A stretch of 64,000 bases of DNA from positions 3,596,001 to 3,660,000 of the forward strand of contig NZ_JAFIBI010000001.1 in NCBI RefSeq assembly GCF_017832975.1, read 5' to 3'. The notes below the pieces were generated by a model. The model saw nothing but the letters and a program-made list of their open reading frames with translations. It had not been told where the DNA came from and ran no database searches. Numbering within the stretch: position 1 is the stretch's first letter; every line of letters begins with the position of its first letter. Positions 33,401 to 40,822 of the stretch are shown one piece after another. Source of the stretch: Arthrobacter sp. PvP023. GTDB taxonomy: Bacteria; Actinomycetota; Actinomycetes; Actinomycetales; Micrococcaceae. Position numbers and translations under genes: made by a program.

Positions 33401-35567
33401 CCATGAAGTTGACCACGGAATCCGGGTGCTTCAGGTTTTGGCCGAAATCCACCCAGCTAGTGTAGGGCTTCAGCGAGGACTCGCCGGTGCTGGCGTACAG
33501 CTGGGTGCGGAAGTTGTTCAGGGACGGGATGCCCGTATCCCGGCCGCGGGCAAGGTTCAGCGATGCAAGGTCCAGGGGCAGGCCGAGGACGTTGTTCCGC
33601 AGGGTGTCGGTCACGAATTCATCGAGTTCCGCACCAACCTGGTCCGTCATGCCCATGGCGATGGCGCCGGCCGCCTGCTTGGGATTGAGGGTACCCGCAG
33701 TGCTCTCGTAGTAGGCCGGCGGGTTGAGGAACGCGTCCAGCAGCGGCATCCCGATATCCGTGCCGTCGTTGAGCTTGCGGTCCACTGTTTCGGTGAGCAT
33801 CGAGTGGCCGAACCGGTAGGTGGCGTGGGCAAACTCCGCGTGGATCGCGGGGTCGATGCCGGTGTCCGACTGCGTGAAGACGTTAAAACCGTTGATCCCT
33901 GGCTGGATCTTGCGGGCAAAGTCCTCGAACACGATGTGCTGGTACTCCATCTCGGTCACATAGCGTGCCGCCTGGAACAGCCGTTCACCGTTCCACTGCC
34001 CGTTGGGAAGCTTCCATTCGTTGAGGTCGAGGTTCTGTGAAGTGAGAAGCTCCTCCATGTAGCCCACCAGGCGGTTGTGCTCGGAGTGGAACACCTGGTG
34101 GATTGCCGTCAGGCCGATGTTCTCGTTGACGCGGCCGTCACCGGCAACGAAGTGCTTGTCCAGCATCTCGTCGTCGTACCTGCCGGCCGGCCGCGGCTCG
34201 TTGACGCCGTTGACGTCCGCGTCGTCGTCCGGCTGCAGCGGGGCCCCGGTCTGGGAGTTGAAGGGCGCCGCGTTGTGGCCGATGTCGTCCAGGAAGGCGA
34301 TGCCGATCCGTTCCACGTTGGCCGGCGGTGCCACCGGAGCCGCCAGGTTTCCTTCAACCCGCCCGGTAGCGGTCTCGTACTGCGGGAGTCCGTTCGGCCC
34401 GCGCAGGAACCGTCCGTACTGGTCGGTGGCCAGCTTGGGAATGTCCGCCACATCAACGTCTGACAGGTCAAGCCCGAGCATGGTCCGGGCCTGTTCCTTG
34501 ATGCGGGCCCATGTTGCCATGCCGCCGGGTTCGCCCTCGATGAGCTCGCCGGTGGACACTGGATCACCGTTTTCATTCAGGGTGTATTCGCGCAGGAACA
34601 CCTGGTGGGACGAATGCGACGAGTACGTCTGGCTCTGGTCCACCCACGGAGAGTCCGTGTTGGTGGCGTTCTGCTCGTCGTCCGCCGTTCCCAGGACGCC
34701 GTCAGGACCGGGTTGGTTCTCCGCCCGGTTCAGCAGCATGAAGTTGGTGCGCCCGCCCGGAACATACAACGGGTCGTCCGGGGACAGCGGCATCATGACG
34801 TAGTTCTTGGTCTTCTTGGTGAAATCCACGCCGTGGTCGAAGAACTGGCCAAAGAGCGCGAACATGCCGTTATAGGGCGGTGAGAGGCCGAAGTCCGTGG
34901 TGACGTTGGGAATGTCGAGGGTCTCTCCCTCGGGCACGCAGTTTTCCGGGAGTCCGTTGCCGTCGCAGGGCACGGCCGTGGGGCCGTCGTTGACCGTGCG
35001 GTGCGCCTTGCCGGCCGCGGCTACAGCCGCGGGGTTGGTGGCGGTCTGGTCCACGATGACGTTGCTGACGAACCGCGGGCCGTTATCGGTGACATTGGCG
35101 TTAACGGATTCGTAGTTCTGACCGCCGGACGACATGCGCCATTCCGGGTCAGACAGCCGGGGGAACTCACGGCTGGCGGAACCGTAGCCGTTTTGGCCGG
35201 CAACCAGGTTGTTGTCTGTACCGTCCACGGTCCGCAGTCCGTAAGGCAACAACGGGCTGGCCACCTGGTTGGGGCCGTCGCCCAGGAGCGGCTGGCCGGG
35301 AACGTCGTCCCCCTGGGCGTCCTCTTTGGTGGCGTTGTTTTCGGCGATTTTGATCTGCTTGAGAATGAACCGCATATCGCCGGCATTGAGTGTGAACCCT
35401 TGGCCCGTCGGAGCCGCGGAAACCGCTGGTGCCAGAACTGAGGGGACAACCCCCGCCCCGATCAGAAGGGCCAGCGCACCGGCGGTGACCTTGCGGGCCA
35501 CGCCGGCCGCCGGGCCCTGAGGATGGGGCATGCCGTCCCCCTTTCGGGACTTGCGATGTTTAGCCAT
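30471..35567 (-). CDS. Giant secreted haem peroxidase with RTX, fibronectin-III and LGFP repeats
   Basis: 1698 residues from the ATG at 35567 (GGAGGGAAAA upstream). N-terminal basic stretch and hydrophobic core VTAGALALLIGAGVVPSVLAPAVSA form a Sec signal peptide. Residues 80-850 are an animal-type haem peroxidase: distal-site LFGQFFDHGVDFTKK near 245, and YRFGHSML near 615 with a likely proximal histidine. RTX-like GGxGxD repeats (VLGGDGNDRITDSHGDDVLKGG) cover about 955-1080 and again near 1240, one FN3 domain about 1330-1430, then four LGFP repeats of 54 residues and a half repeat at the C-terminus. LGFP modules bind cell-wall polymers, so this is probably a wall-attached or exported oxidant-generating enzyme. 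The product is only known to family level. Confidence 0.9.
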   Translation of the reverse strand: MAKHRKSRKGDGMPHPQGPAAGVARKVTAGALALLIGAGVVPSVLAPAVSAAPTGQGFTLNAGDMRFILKQIKIAENNATKEDAQGDDVPGQPLLGDGPNQVASPLLPYGLRTVDGTDNNLVAGQNGYGSASREFPRLSDPEWRMSSGGQNYESVNANVTDNGPRFVSNVIVDQTATNPAAVAAAGKAHRTVNDGPTAVPCDGNGLPENCVPEGETLDIPNVTTDFGLSPPYNGMFALFGQFFDHGVDFTKKTKNYVMMPLSPDDPLYVPGGRTNFMLLNRAENQPGPDGVLGTADDEQNATNTDSPWVDQSQTYSSHSSHQVFLREYTLNENGDPVSTGELIEGEPGGMATWARIKEQARTMLGLDLSDVDVADIPKLATDQYGRFLRGPNGLPQYETATGRVEGNLAAPVAPPANVERIGIAFLDDIGHNAAPFNSQTGAPLQPDDDADVNGVNEPRPAGRYDDEMLDKHFVAGDGRVNENIGLTAIHQVFHSEHNRLVGYMEELLTSQNLDLNEWKLPNGQWNGERLFQAARYVTEMEYQHIVFEDFARKIQPGINGFNVFTQSDTGIDPAIHAEFAHATYRFGHSMLTETVDRKLNDGTDIGMPLLDAFLNPPAYYESTAGTLNPKQAAGAIAMGMTDQVGAELDEFVTDTLRNNVLGLPLDLASLNLARGRDTGIPSLNNFRTQLYASTGESSLKPYTSWVDFGQNLKHPDSVVNFMAAYGTHQTIKAAVSITDKRAAAQRLFDMDTADPATPADSYDFVNSAGAWASQPSGLNNVDLWVGGLAERQNLFGGLLGSTFNYIFERQMTDLQDGDRLYYLSRTSGLNLRTQLEGNSLAELIMRNTDAEALKADVFGVADCEFELGRITAGTGNSLADDPASACDESALLMRMSDGTIRYRVSNTVDRPGLNAQSTFNGTALGDRIWGGIDNDTFWGNDGQDIIEGNDGADTVLGGDGNDRITDSHGDDVLKGGNGNDAIDAGPGLDIIMSGDGDDFSNGGLNGNETFAGEGNDLVLSGDGPDTVFGGGGDDWQEGGNSNDLLQGDSGAPFFDDINAPGHDVLTGGSGEDDYDAEGGDDVMVAGPGIERNHGVFGFDWVTHARSVEPADSDMRQIIVDGPNALKDRFLLVEALSGWDKDDVLRGDDEVPSVPNTEVNVEGLSNELDAAGIARINGLASLLPAGATTFGAGNIIIGGSGSDQIWGNGADDIIDGDKWLNVRLSVLDGPGGSEIRTATSLTELQADIMAGSIDPGNVKIVREILASPGEADIDTAVFSGARNEYQISTVGGVTTVAHTGGTGADGTDRITNVEQLRFTDQTVNLVPAVIQAPAAPLIGTAVAGDTSATVAFTAPAGGFPADSFSIVVRTGTTVVRTIDGVPGSATSHQVTGLSNGTAYNFQVRAVNSAGESPLSAASNEVTPKVVLTGPAALATPAIAAVAANTPKLGSAVGPVTCGLKNNGCYQSFQGGDVHWTSSTGAQATYGAIRVRWGSLGFENGKLGYPVSGEVCGLKNNGCYQSFQGGDVHWTSSTGAQATYGAIRVRWGSLGFENGKLGYPVSGEVCGLKNNGCYQSFQGGDVHWTSSTGAQATYGAIRVRWGSLGFENGKLGYPVSGEVCGLKNNGCYQSFQGGDVHWTSLTGAQATYGAIRVRWGSLGFENGKLGYPVSGEVCGQPDGGCFQRFQGGTINYSLTRGTYL
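30553..31200. repeat. Four 162-bp tandem repeats encoding LGFP modules
   Basis: Unit starts at 30553, 30715, 30877 and 31039, each exactly 162 bp (54 codons, in phase). Units 2, 3 and 4 are identical base for base; unit 1 differs at one base (30654 region, CAAAG versus CGAAG, giving Leu for Ser). A diverged half unit precedes 30553. Confidence 0.97.
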
Positions 35568-35724
35568 GACTTTTCCCTCCATCGAATTCGTACCGGCTCC
35601 CGCCTCAACGTGGTCGCCCGGTTCACTGAATGGCCCCAGCATCGGTCAGCGTCCTTTGGAAAAACTTGGATTGCTAAGCTGGCTGTGCACCGACGCACTC
35701 CGCTTTCGTTCCAAGGAGATTCAC
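35568..35724. promoter_or_regulatory. Divergent promoter region, peroxidase/SDR genes
   Basis: 157 bp between divergent starts. Contains TTGGAA and TAAGCT elements near 35655-35680 that could serve the SDR gene, but the spacing is not ideal and I could not fix a promoter. Confidence 0.3.
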
Positions 35725-37221
35725 ATGAACGGCATCCCGAAAACCGTGCTTGTCACCGGTGCCACCGGTTATATCGGCGGGCGGCTGGTCCCCCGTCTCC
35801 TTGAGGCCGGACACACCGTGAAAGTCGTGGTCCGGACTCCGGCGAAGATCGCCGGCGTTCCGTGGCTGGACAAGGTGGAGGTCATCCAGGGCAGCCTCGA
35901 CGACGGCGACATGCTCCGGGAGGCGCTGGACGGCGTCGACGTACTTTATTACCTGGTCCACTCAATGGCCACCGGTACCGGCTTCGAAGCCAAAGAGAAG
36001 GCCATGGCGGAGACCGCCGCGAAGGCGGCGGAAGACGCCGGGGTGGAGAGGATCGTCTACCTCGGCGGCCTGCACCCGGAAGGGGCGGAACTCTCAACCC
36101 ACATGCGCTCCCGCGAGGCCGTGGGCAAGGTCTTCCTCGCGAGTCCGGTGGACGCAGTCGTGTTCCAGGCGGGCGTGGTGATCGGATCCGGTTCGGCGTC
36201 CTTCGAGATGATCCGGCACCTCTCGGAGACCCTTCCCCTGATGCCCGCGCCGAGCTGGGTGCGGAACCGGATTGAGGCGATCGCCGTCAGGGACGTGCTC
36301 TACTATCTCGTTGCCGCGGCGTCCCTGGAAGGGCACATTAACCGCACTTTCGACATCGGGTGCCGGCAGGTCCTCACCTACGCCGGAATGATGAAGGAGT
36401 ACGCGGCCGAGGCCGGCCTGCCCTACCGCGTGGTGCTGGCCCTGCCCATTCCGGCACCGAAACTCGCCGGCATGTGGGTCGCCCTGACCACGCCCATCCC
36501 CCTCTCCATGTCGCTCCCGCTCGTCGAATCGCTCCAGCACGACGCAGTGGCGCGCGAGCACGACATTGACGACTACATACCGCTGCCCGAGGGGGGCCTG
36601 ACACCCTACCGCCGTGCCGTGTCCCTCGCCCTGGGCAAGGAACGCGACGCACAGGTGGAAACCACCTGGGCCAGCGCCGGCGCGGACGCCGATCCCTTGC
36701 CGAGCGACCCGGACTGGGCCGGCTACCGGGTGTATGTCGACGAGCGAAGCTATTCCAGCCCGGTGGACCCCAAGTATGTCTGGACCATCATCGAGGGGAT
36801 CGGGGGCCGCAACGGCTGGTACTCCCTGCCGCTGGCATGGCAGGTCCGCGGCTGGCTGGACAAGCTGACCGGCGGCGCCGGGCTGCTCCGCGGCCGCCGG
36901 CACCCCCACCTGCTAGCCGAGGGCGAAGTAGTGGACTGGTGGCGCGCAGAGCGGATTGAGCGCGGCCGACTGCTGCGGCTCCGCGCGGAAATGCGCGCCC
37001 CCGGCCGTGCGTGGCTGGAGCTGTCAGTGGAACCGGAAGGCACGGGCAGCCGGTACCGCCAGCGCGCCATCTTCTTCCCGAAGGGGCTCAGCGGCAAGCT
37101 GTACTGGCTCGCCGTACTGCCGTTTCACAGCGTCATTTTTCCGGCGATGTCACACAACATCACGGCAGCTGCGCAAAAGCTGGCGGAAGCCGAATCGGAG
37201 TCCGCAGGGTCCACCGCATAG
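35725..37221 (+). CDS. NAD(P)-binding SDR-type protein with DUF2867 domain
   Basis: 498 residues from the ATG at 35725 with an AAGGAGA site. Rossmann start KTVLVTGATGYIGGRLVPRLLEAGHTVKVVVRTP, then YYLVHSM near residue 75 and VVIGSGSASFEMI near 155: an extended/atypical SDR of the NmrA-like class. Residues 345-490 are a START-like DUF2867 region (YSSPVDPKYVWTIIEGIGGRNGWYSLPLAWQVRGWLDKLTGG). The catalytic YxxxK of classical SDRs is not obvious. Substrate unknown; proteins of this two-domain type are often near lipid or quinone genes. Confidence 0.85.
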   Translation: MNGIPKTVLVTGATGYIGGRLVPRLLEAGHTVKVVVRTPAKIAGVPWLDKVEVIQGSLDDGDMLREALDGVDVLYYLVHSMATGTGFEAKEKAMAETAAKAAEDAGVERIVYLGGLHPEGAELSTHMRSREAVGKVFLASPVDAVVFQAGVVIGSGSASFEMIRHLSETLPLMPAPSWVRNRIEAIAVRDVLYYLVAAASLEGHINRTFDIGCRQVLTYAGMMKEYAAEAGLPYRVVLALPIPAPKLAGMWVALTTPIPLSMSLPLVESLQHDAVAREHDIDDYIPLPEGGLTPYRRAVSLALGKERDAQVETTWASAGADADPLPSDPDWAGYRVYVDERSYSSPVDPKYVWTIIEGIGGRNGWYSLPLAWQVRGWLDKLTGGAGLLRGRRHPHLLAEGEVVDWWRAERIERGRLLRLRAEMRAPGRAWLELSVEPEGTGSRYRQRAIFFPKGLSGKLYWLAVLPFHSVIFPAMSHNITAAAQKLAEAESESAGSTA

Positions 37222-37274
37222 GATGTGGGAGGCAAAAACCGATGCCCCATACCCCCAACCCCCATGGAGGAACA

Positions 37275-37772
37275 ATGGCACTGAGTGCTTCCACCACCCT
37301 GCCGCACAGCGTTGACCGCGTAACGGCTGTGTTCGCCAATGAAGACTTCCAGCGCCACACCAGTGAACTGGTGGGCGGAACCCTTGAATCGTTCAAGGTC
37401 GACGGCGATGTTGCCGGCGCTTTCAGCACCACCTCGGTGCGCACCCTGCCCACCACCCGGTTGCCGGAAATTGCCCGCAAATTCGTGGGCGAGCGCCTGA
37501 CCGTCACCCAGCTTGAGACCTGGGAAGCCCCTGCCGCCGACGGCTCCCGGCAGAGCAACATCAGCCTGAAGATCGCAGGTGCCCCGCTGGACGTCAGCGC
37601 CGTGCAGCGGCTGGTGGCCGACGGCGGCAGCACCCGCGTGGAGCTCGAGGGCAATGTGACGTCCTCGGTTCCGTTCCTGGGCGGCAAGATTGCCGATGCT
37701 GCGGAGCCCATGGTGGGCAAGGCCCTGAACATCCAGTCACAGCAGGCGCAGGCCTGGCTGGAAAGCCACTAA
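37275..37772 (+). CDS. DUF2505-family protein
   Basis: 165 residues, ATG with CATGGAGGAAC upstream. SASTTLPHSVDRVTAVFANEDFQRHTSELVGGTLESF and SVPFLGGKIADAAEPMVGKALNIQSQQAQAWL are typical of DUF2505, a START/SRPBCC-like fold common in actinobacteria with no assigned reaction. Follows the SDR by 53 bp and precedes a small membrane protein by three bases, so a three-gene unit is likely. Confidence 0.85.
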   Translation: MALSASTTLPHSVDRVTAVFANEDFQRHTSELVGGTLESFKVDGDVAGAFSTTSVRTLPTTRLPEIARKFVGERLTVTQLETWEAPAADGSRQSNISLKIAGAPLDVSAVQRLVADGGSTRVELEGNVTSSVPFLGGKIADAAEPMVGKALNIQSQQAQAWLESH

Positions 37773-37775
37773 CCC

Positions 37776-37997
37776 GTGCAGCTTCCCGTTGCCCTGGCCT
37801 GGGTCCTGGTCATTGCCGGTGCCTGGTCCCTGGTGGTCTGGCCTCAGTTCCTCAAGCGTGTGATGCAGGATCCGAGATCACGCGACTCGGCCGGCAAGGC
37901 TACCAGGTTCCTCACGGTCCATGTCGTCCTGGTGTCCGTCTCACTGGTGCTTGGCGCCGCCACGGCGGCAATCGGCATCGCCGGATTGGTCGGGTAG
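37776..37997 (+). CDS. SCO4848-family small membrane protein
   Basis: 73 residues from a GTG three bases after the DUF2505 stop. Two helices, LPVALAWVLVIAGAWSLVVWPQFLKRV and FLTVHVVLVSVSLVLGAATAAIGIAGLVG, separated by the polar stretch MQDPRSRDSAGKATR. Matches the SCO4848 family of actinobacterial two-helix proteins with no known function. Confidence 0.85.
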   Translation: MQLPVALAWVLVIAGAWSLVVWPQFLKRVMQDPRSRDSAGKATRFLTVHVVLVSVSLVLGAATAAIGIAGLVG

Positions 37998-38067
37998 CCG
38001 GCCACTCGAGTACCCGGCGCGGCAAATGGAGTAGGAGGGGGGCGTAGATGAGGTGGCGGACACGCTG

Positions 38068-38094
38068 TTATCTGAATGTGATAAGCCGTAAATT
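38068..38094 (+). promoter_or_regulatory. Putative leaderless promoter and dyad of the 43-residue gene
   Basis: A TAAATT -10 (38089-38094) ends six bases before the ATG at 38101 with no ribosome site. A small dyad TTATC-N7-GATAA (38068-38084) lies directly upstream. Confidence 0.4.
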
Positions 38095-38100
38095 TCAGAC

Positions 38101-38232
38101 ATGGACGCGAACGATATGGAACGGATTTGGCACGGAAGCCACCGTAAGATAGACCGCAGAAACTGGTCGTTGTATTTCGCTATCACCCTATTGGGTCTTA
38201 TCGCGTGGGTAATAGTCGCATTTCCCCACTAA
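38101..38232 (+). CDS. Tiny single-helix membrane protein (43 residues)
   Basis: ATG to TAA, 43 residues. A charged head (MDANDMERIWHGSHRKIDRR) is followed by one hydrophobic segment WSLYFAITLLGLIAWVIVAF and ends FPH. It has its own TANNNT promoter element and a clear rho-independent terminator 26 bp after the stop, which is the main support for it being a real gene. Codon use is AT-rich compared with neighbours. Function unknown; a membrane-protein regulator or toxin-like peptide are both possible. Confidence 0.55.
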   Translation: MDANDMERIWHGSHRKIDRRNWSLYFAITLLGLIAWVIVAFPH

Positions 38233-38257
38233 TATTCGAATCTAGCCACTATTACAC

Positions 38258-38299
38258 AGAACTCCGGCGGGTCCCCACCTGTCGGAGTTCTATTTTCTT
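38258..38299. terminator. Rho-independent terminator between the two tiny genes
   Basis: AGAACTCCG (38258-38266) pairs perfectly with CGGAGTTCT (38283-38291), with an inner GGG/CCC pair, followed by ATTTTCTT. T-rich on the right and AC-rich on the left, so best suited to the plus-strand gene but placed to serve both. Confidence 0.8.
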
Positions 38300-38327
38300 C
38301 CCGTTCCGAGCGACATTCCCTACGCAA

Positions 38328-38465
38328 TTACCGGACAAAGTTGGAATAGCCGGCAACGATCGTGAGCGCGGTGAGCACCACTAGTGCTACAACGCAGAGA
38401 ATTTCCGCCCTGTGAATCCTGCGTTGCGTCTGCCGCCACTCAGTTTCGTCCTGGATATCAACCAT
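38328..38465 (-). CDS. Tiny single-helix membrane protein (45 residues)
   Basis: Read on the minus strand from the ATG at 38465 to a TAA at 38328. Head MVDIQDETEWRQTQRRIHRA, then one helix EILCVVALVVLTALTIVAG, ending YSNFVR. A TAACTT element (38477-38472) ends six bases before the ATG with no ribosome site, as in the other putative leaderless genes here. It mirrors the convergent 43-residue gene: polar/basic head with tryptophan, one helix, short tail. No family recognised. Confidence 0.5.
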   Translation of the reverse strand: MVDIQDETEWRQTQRRIHRAEILCVVALVVLTALTIVAGYSNFVR

Positions 38466-38607
38466 ATAAAGAAGTTACCGGCCCTGCCTCCACGCCACTA
38501 GAGTGGCCACTACTTGTCTTTATACCCATTGCGGCGCGCTCTTCACATCTTGCTCACCATGCCATAAGGTAGCCATAGGATTGGCGATCGGCTCAGCGAC
38601 GTTTGTC

Positions 38608-38645
38608 TCAGGATTGAAGTACGTCCTCAGGATTGAACTACGTCC
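38608..38645 (+). repeat. 19-bp tandem direct repeat upstream of the HTH gene
   Basis: TCAGGATTGAAGTACGTCC (38608-38626) and TCAGGATTGAACTACGTCC (38627-38645), adjacent, one mismatch. It ends 17 bp before the preferred GTG start. BldC-family proteins are known to bind direct repeats, so this may be an autoregulatory site. Confidence 0.75.
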
Positions 38646-38662
38646 CAGGAGAGCTGAGAAAA

Positions 38663-38887
38663 GTGGCCGCTGAAGGTTTTTCAAATACCCGTTTCCTGAC
38701 CGTTTCCGAGGTAGCAGAAGTCATGCGGCTGTCACGGATGACCGTATACCGCCTCGTCAAGGCGCACGACCTCCCCGCCGTACGGTTTGGCCGCTCCTAC
38801 AGGGTCCCCGAGCATGCCATCGAGGACTACGTCCAGCACCATTCCACGCTCGCGGACGATGAGCATCCGGAGTCCGGTAAGACCTAG
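38663..38887 (+). CDS. BldC/excisionase-like helix-turn-helix protein
   Basis: 74 residues from the GTG at 38663, with AGGAGA about ten bases upstream; a TTG at 38633 would start inside the tandem repeat. RFLTVSEVAEVMRLSRMTVYRLVKAHDLPAVRFGRSYRVPEHAIEDYV is a MerR-like winged helix of the excisionase/BldC class, with little else. The genes around it are chromosomal housekeeping and not phage-like, so a BldC-type regulator is more likely than an excisionase. Its stop overlaps the stop of convergent sufU by four bases. Confidence 0.85.
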   Translation: MAAEGFSNTRFLTVSEVAEVMRLSRMTVYRLVKAHDLPAVRFGRSYRVPEHAIEDYVQHHSTLADDEHPESGKT

Positions 38888-39369
38888 CGGCTGGTGGCTA
38901 CGGCCTGCCGCAGCGCGTCCTCGGCAGCCACCCACGCCAGCATGGCGCACTTCACCCTGGCCGGGTACTTTGCCACTCCGGCCAGGGCCGCCGCATCACC
39001 CAGGATTTCCTCATCAGGCTCCAGCCGGCCCCGCGAACGCATGAGCTCCCGGAAATGGCCGATCATTTCGCTGAGCTCGTCCGGCGACGCCCCCTCGGAC
39101 AATTCGCTCAATATTGAGGCCGAGGCCATTGAGATGGCGCAGCCGTCACCATGCCAGTGGATTCCCTTCACTGTCGGCGGGTTCCCCGCGGCCTCAAGTT
39201 CCAGACGCAGCGTAATTTCGTCGCCACACACCGGATTGAGCTGGTGACACTGCCCTACTCCCGCCTGATCAGGCGTCACCGTGGCTTCATCGGCCGTCAG
39301 GTCAGCCCCGCTGCGGGTTTTTGCATGCTCCAGGATCAGCTGCTGGTACATCGCGTCCAGGGCGCTCAT
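38884..39369 (-). CDS. sufU: SufU-type iron-sulfur assembly/sulfur-transfer protein
   Basis: 161 residues; ATG overlaps the sufS stop (ATGA). MYQQLILEHAKTRSG, NPVCGDEITL, HGDGCAISMASASIL and RVKCAMLAW carry the three conserved cysteines and the zinc-ligand aspartate of SufU. The family has the 18-21-residue insertion between cysteines 2 and 3 that separates it from IscU (here LSEGASPDELSEMIGHFREL). SufU accepts persulfide sulfur from SufS for the SUF machinery. sufBCD are not in the window. Confidence 0.93.
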   Translation of the reverse strand: MSALDAMYQQLILEHAKTRSGADLTADEATVTPDQAGVGQCHQLNPVCGDEITLRLELEAAGNPPTVKGIHWHGDGCAISMASASILSELSEGASPDELSEMIGHFRELMRSRGRLEPDEEILGDAAALAGVAKYPARVKCAMLAWVAAEDALRQAVATSR

Positions 39370-40691
39370 TTGGATGCCCCCGTGCCTTCTACGCCGAAGT
39401 AGGGCCGGACCTGGGCCACAGCCTCGAGCAGCAGGTCCACTTCGTCCGTCGTGTTGTACAAATAGGTGCTCGCCCGCGTGGTGGCGGTCAGGCCCAGCCT
39501 GCGATGGAGCGGTTGTGCGCAGTGGTGACCCACGCGGACGGCGATGCCCATGCTGTCCAGGTACTGCCCGACGTCGTGTGCATGCACGCCGGCCACATCG
39601 AAGGCTGCCAGGCCGAGCCGTTCCACGCCGGGAGCGGGTCCCACGACCCGGACTCCGTCAATGGCGCTCAGACCGGTGACCAGCCGCTGGCCGAGGGAGG
39701 CTTCCCAGCCGGCGATTCGTTCCATGCCGGTTTCGCGCAGGTAGTTGGCGGCTGCTGCGAGCGCCACAGCCTGCGAGATGGGCTGGGTGCCGGCCTCGAA
39801 CCGCTGGGGCGCCGGAAGATACTCGGCCTTTTCCATCGTCACGGTCGTGATCATGGAGCCCCCGGTCAGGAACGGAGGCATGGCATTCAACAATTCGCGC
39901 CGCCCGTACACGCCGCCGATCCCCGTGGGCGCCAGCATCTTGTGGCCGGAGAAAACAGCGAAGTCCACGTCAAGGGCCTTGAAGTCCAAGGGCAGGTGCG
40001 GCGCCGACTGGCAGGCGTCCAGCACAACGAGGGCTCCTGCAGCCCGGGCCAGCCGCACGAGCTCGGCCACCGGATTGATCGTTCCGAGCACATTTGACGC
40101 ATGGGTGAACGCCAGGACCTTGGTGCGCCCGGTGATAAGCCGCGCCGCCTCCTCAAGCCGCAACGCGCCGTCGTCGTCGATGGGGATGAATTTCAAGGTG
40201 GCACCGGTGCGCCGGCAGAGCTCCTGCCAGGGAATCAGGTTCGCGTGGTGTTCCATTTCCGTCACCACGATCTCGTCCCCGGGGCCGAGGGCGAAACGGC
40301 CGGCCTCGCTCCGGACGGTGCCGACACTGGCGTTCGAGAAGGCGTATGCGAGGAGATTGAGCCCGGCGGTGGCGTTCGCAGTCCAGATCAGTTCGTCGTC
40401 GGCCACGCCGACGAAGCCGGCCACGGTGGCACGGGCATCCTCGAAGGCGTCGGTGGCCTGGACGGCAAGGTGGTGGGCACCGCGGTGCACCGCGGCATTC
40501 CTCAGTTCGTAGAACTCCTGCTCGGCTTCGAGCACGCTTCGGGGGTTCTGTGACGTGGCGCCGGAATCCAGGTAGACAAGGGGCCTGCCGTTGACTTCCT
40601 GGTCCAGGACGGGGAAGTCGTTGCGGATACGCAGGACTTCGACATCACTTAGCGCGACCTGGGTGTCTGCGGTAGCGGGAGTGGATACCAT
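39366..40691 (-). CDS. sufS: SufS-type cysteine desulfurase
   Basis: 441 residues from the ATG at 40691 (AGGAG 12 bases upstream); a TTG two codons earlier is unlikely. LVYLDSGATSQNPRSVLEAEQEFY near the start, TANATAGLNLLAY, VTEMEHHANLIPWQ, the PLP lysine segment DFAVFSGHKMLAPTGIGGVYGRRELL near residue 245 and RVGHHCAQPLHRRLG near 385 with the catalytic cysteine. A group II (SufS) aminotransferase-class V enzyme; makes alanine and enzyme-bound persulfide, passed to SufU encoded next. Confidence 0.95.
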   Translation of the reverse strand: MVSTPATADTQVALSDVEVLRIRNDFPVLDQEVNGRPLVYLDSGATSQNPRSVLEAEQEFYELRNAAVHRGAHHLAVQATDAFEDARATVAGFVGVADDELIWTANATAGLNLLAYAFSNASVGTVRSEAGRFALGPGDEIVVTEMEHHANLIPWQELCRRTGATLKFIPIDDDGALRLEEAARLITGRTKVLAFTHASNVLGTINPVAELVRLARAAGALVVLDACQSAPHLPLDFKALDVDFAVFSGHKMLAPTGIGGVYGRRELLNAMPPFLTGGSMITTVTMEKAEYLPAPQRFEAGTQPISQAVALAAAANYLRETGMERIAGWEASLGQRLVTGLSAIDGVRVVGPAPGVERLGLAAFDVAGVHAHDVGQYLDSMGIAVRVGHHCAQPLHRRLGLTATTRASTYLYNTTDEVDLLLEAVAQVRPYFGVEGTGASK

Positions 40692-40822
40692 GACCAAACT
40701 GGAGCTCCTAGATAGGCAAGACCTGCCGACGGCTCGCCGCCACGGGCAGGCACACCGCTTGCATCCGCGGTGCTACTCCTCAATTGTCCCACTATTGCCC
40801 GGCGCCGGTTCCGCACGGGCCG

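Larger units (their letters stand above)
37998..38662. other. AT-richer island with two tiny genes
   Basis: 665 bp without a large gene and clearly lower in GC than its surroundings. It holds two convergent single-helix membrane protein genes, a terminator between them, and a tandem repeat before the HTH gene, each listed separately. The remainder (37998-38060, 38480-38600) shows nothing I can name. Confidence 0.6.

Noticed and set aside
31407..34040. 877-codon plus-strand open frame opposite the peroxidase gene
   Set aside because: The composition (Val/Gly/Ala/Asp-rich, no motifs) is that of an antisense shadow of RTX and peroxidase codons.
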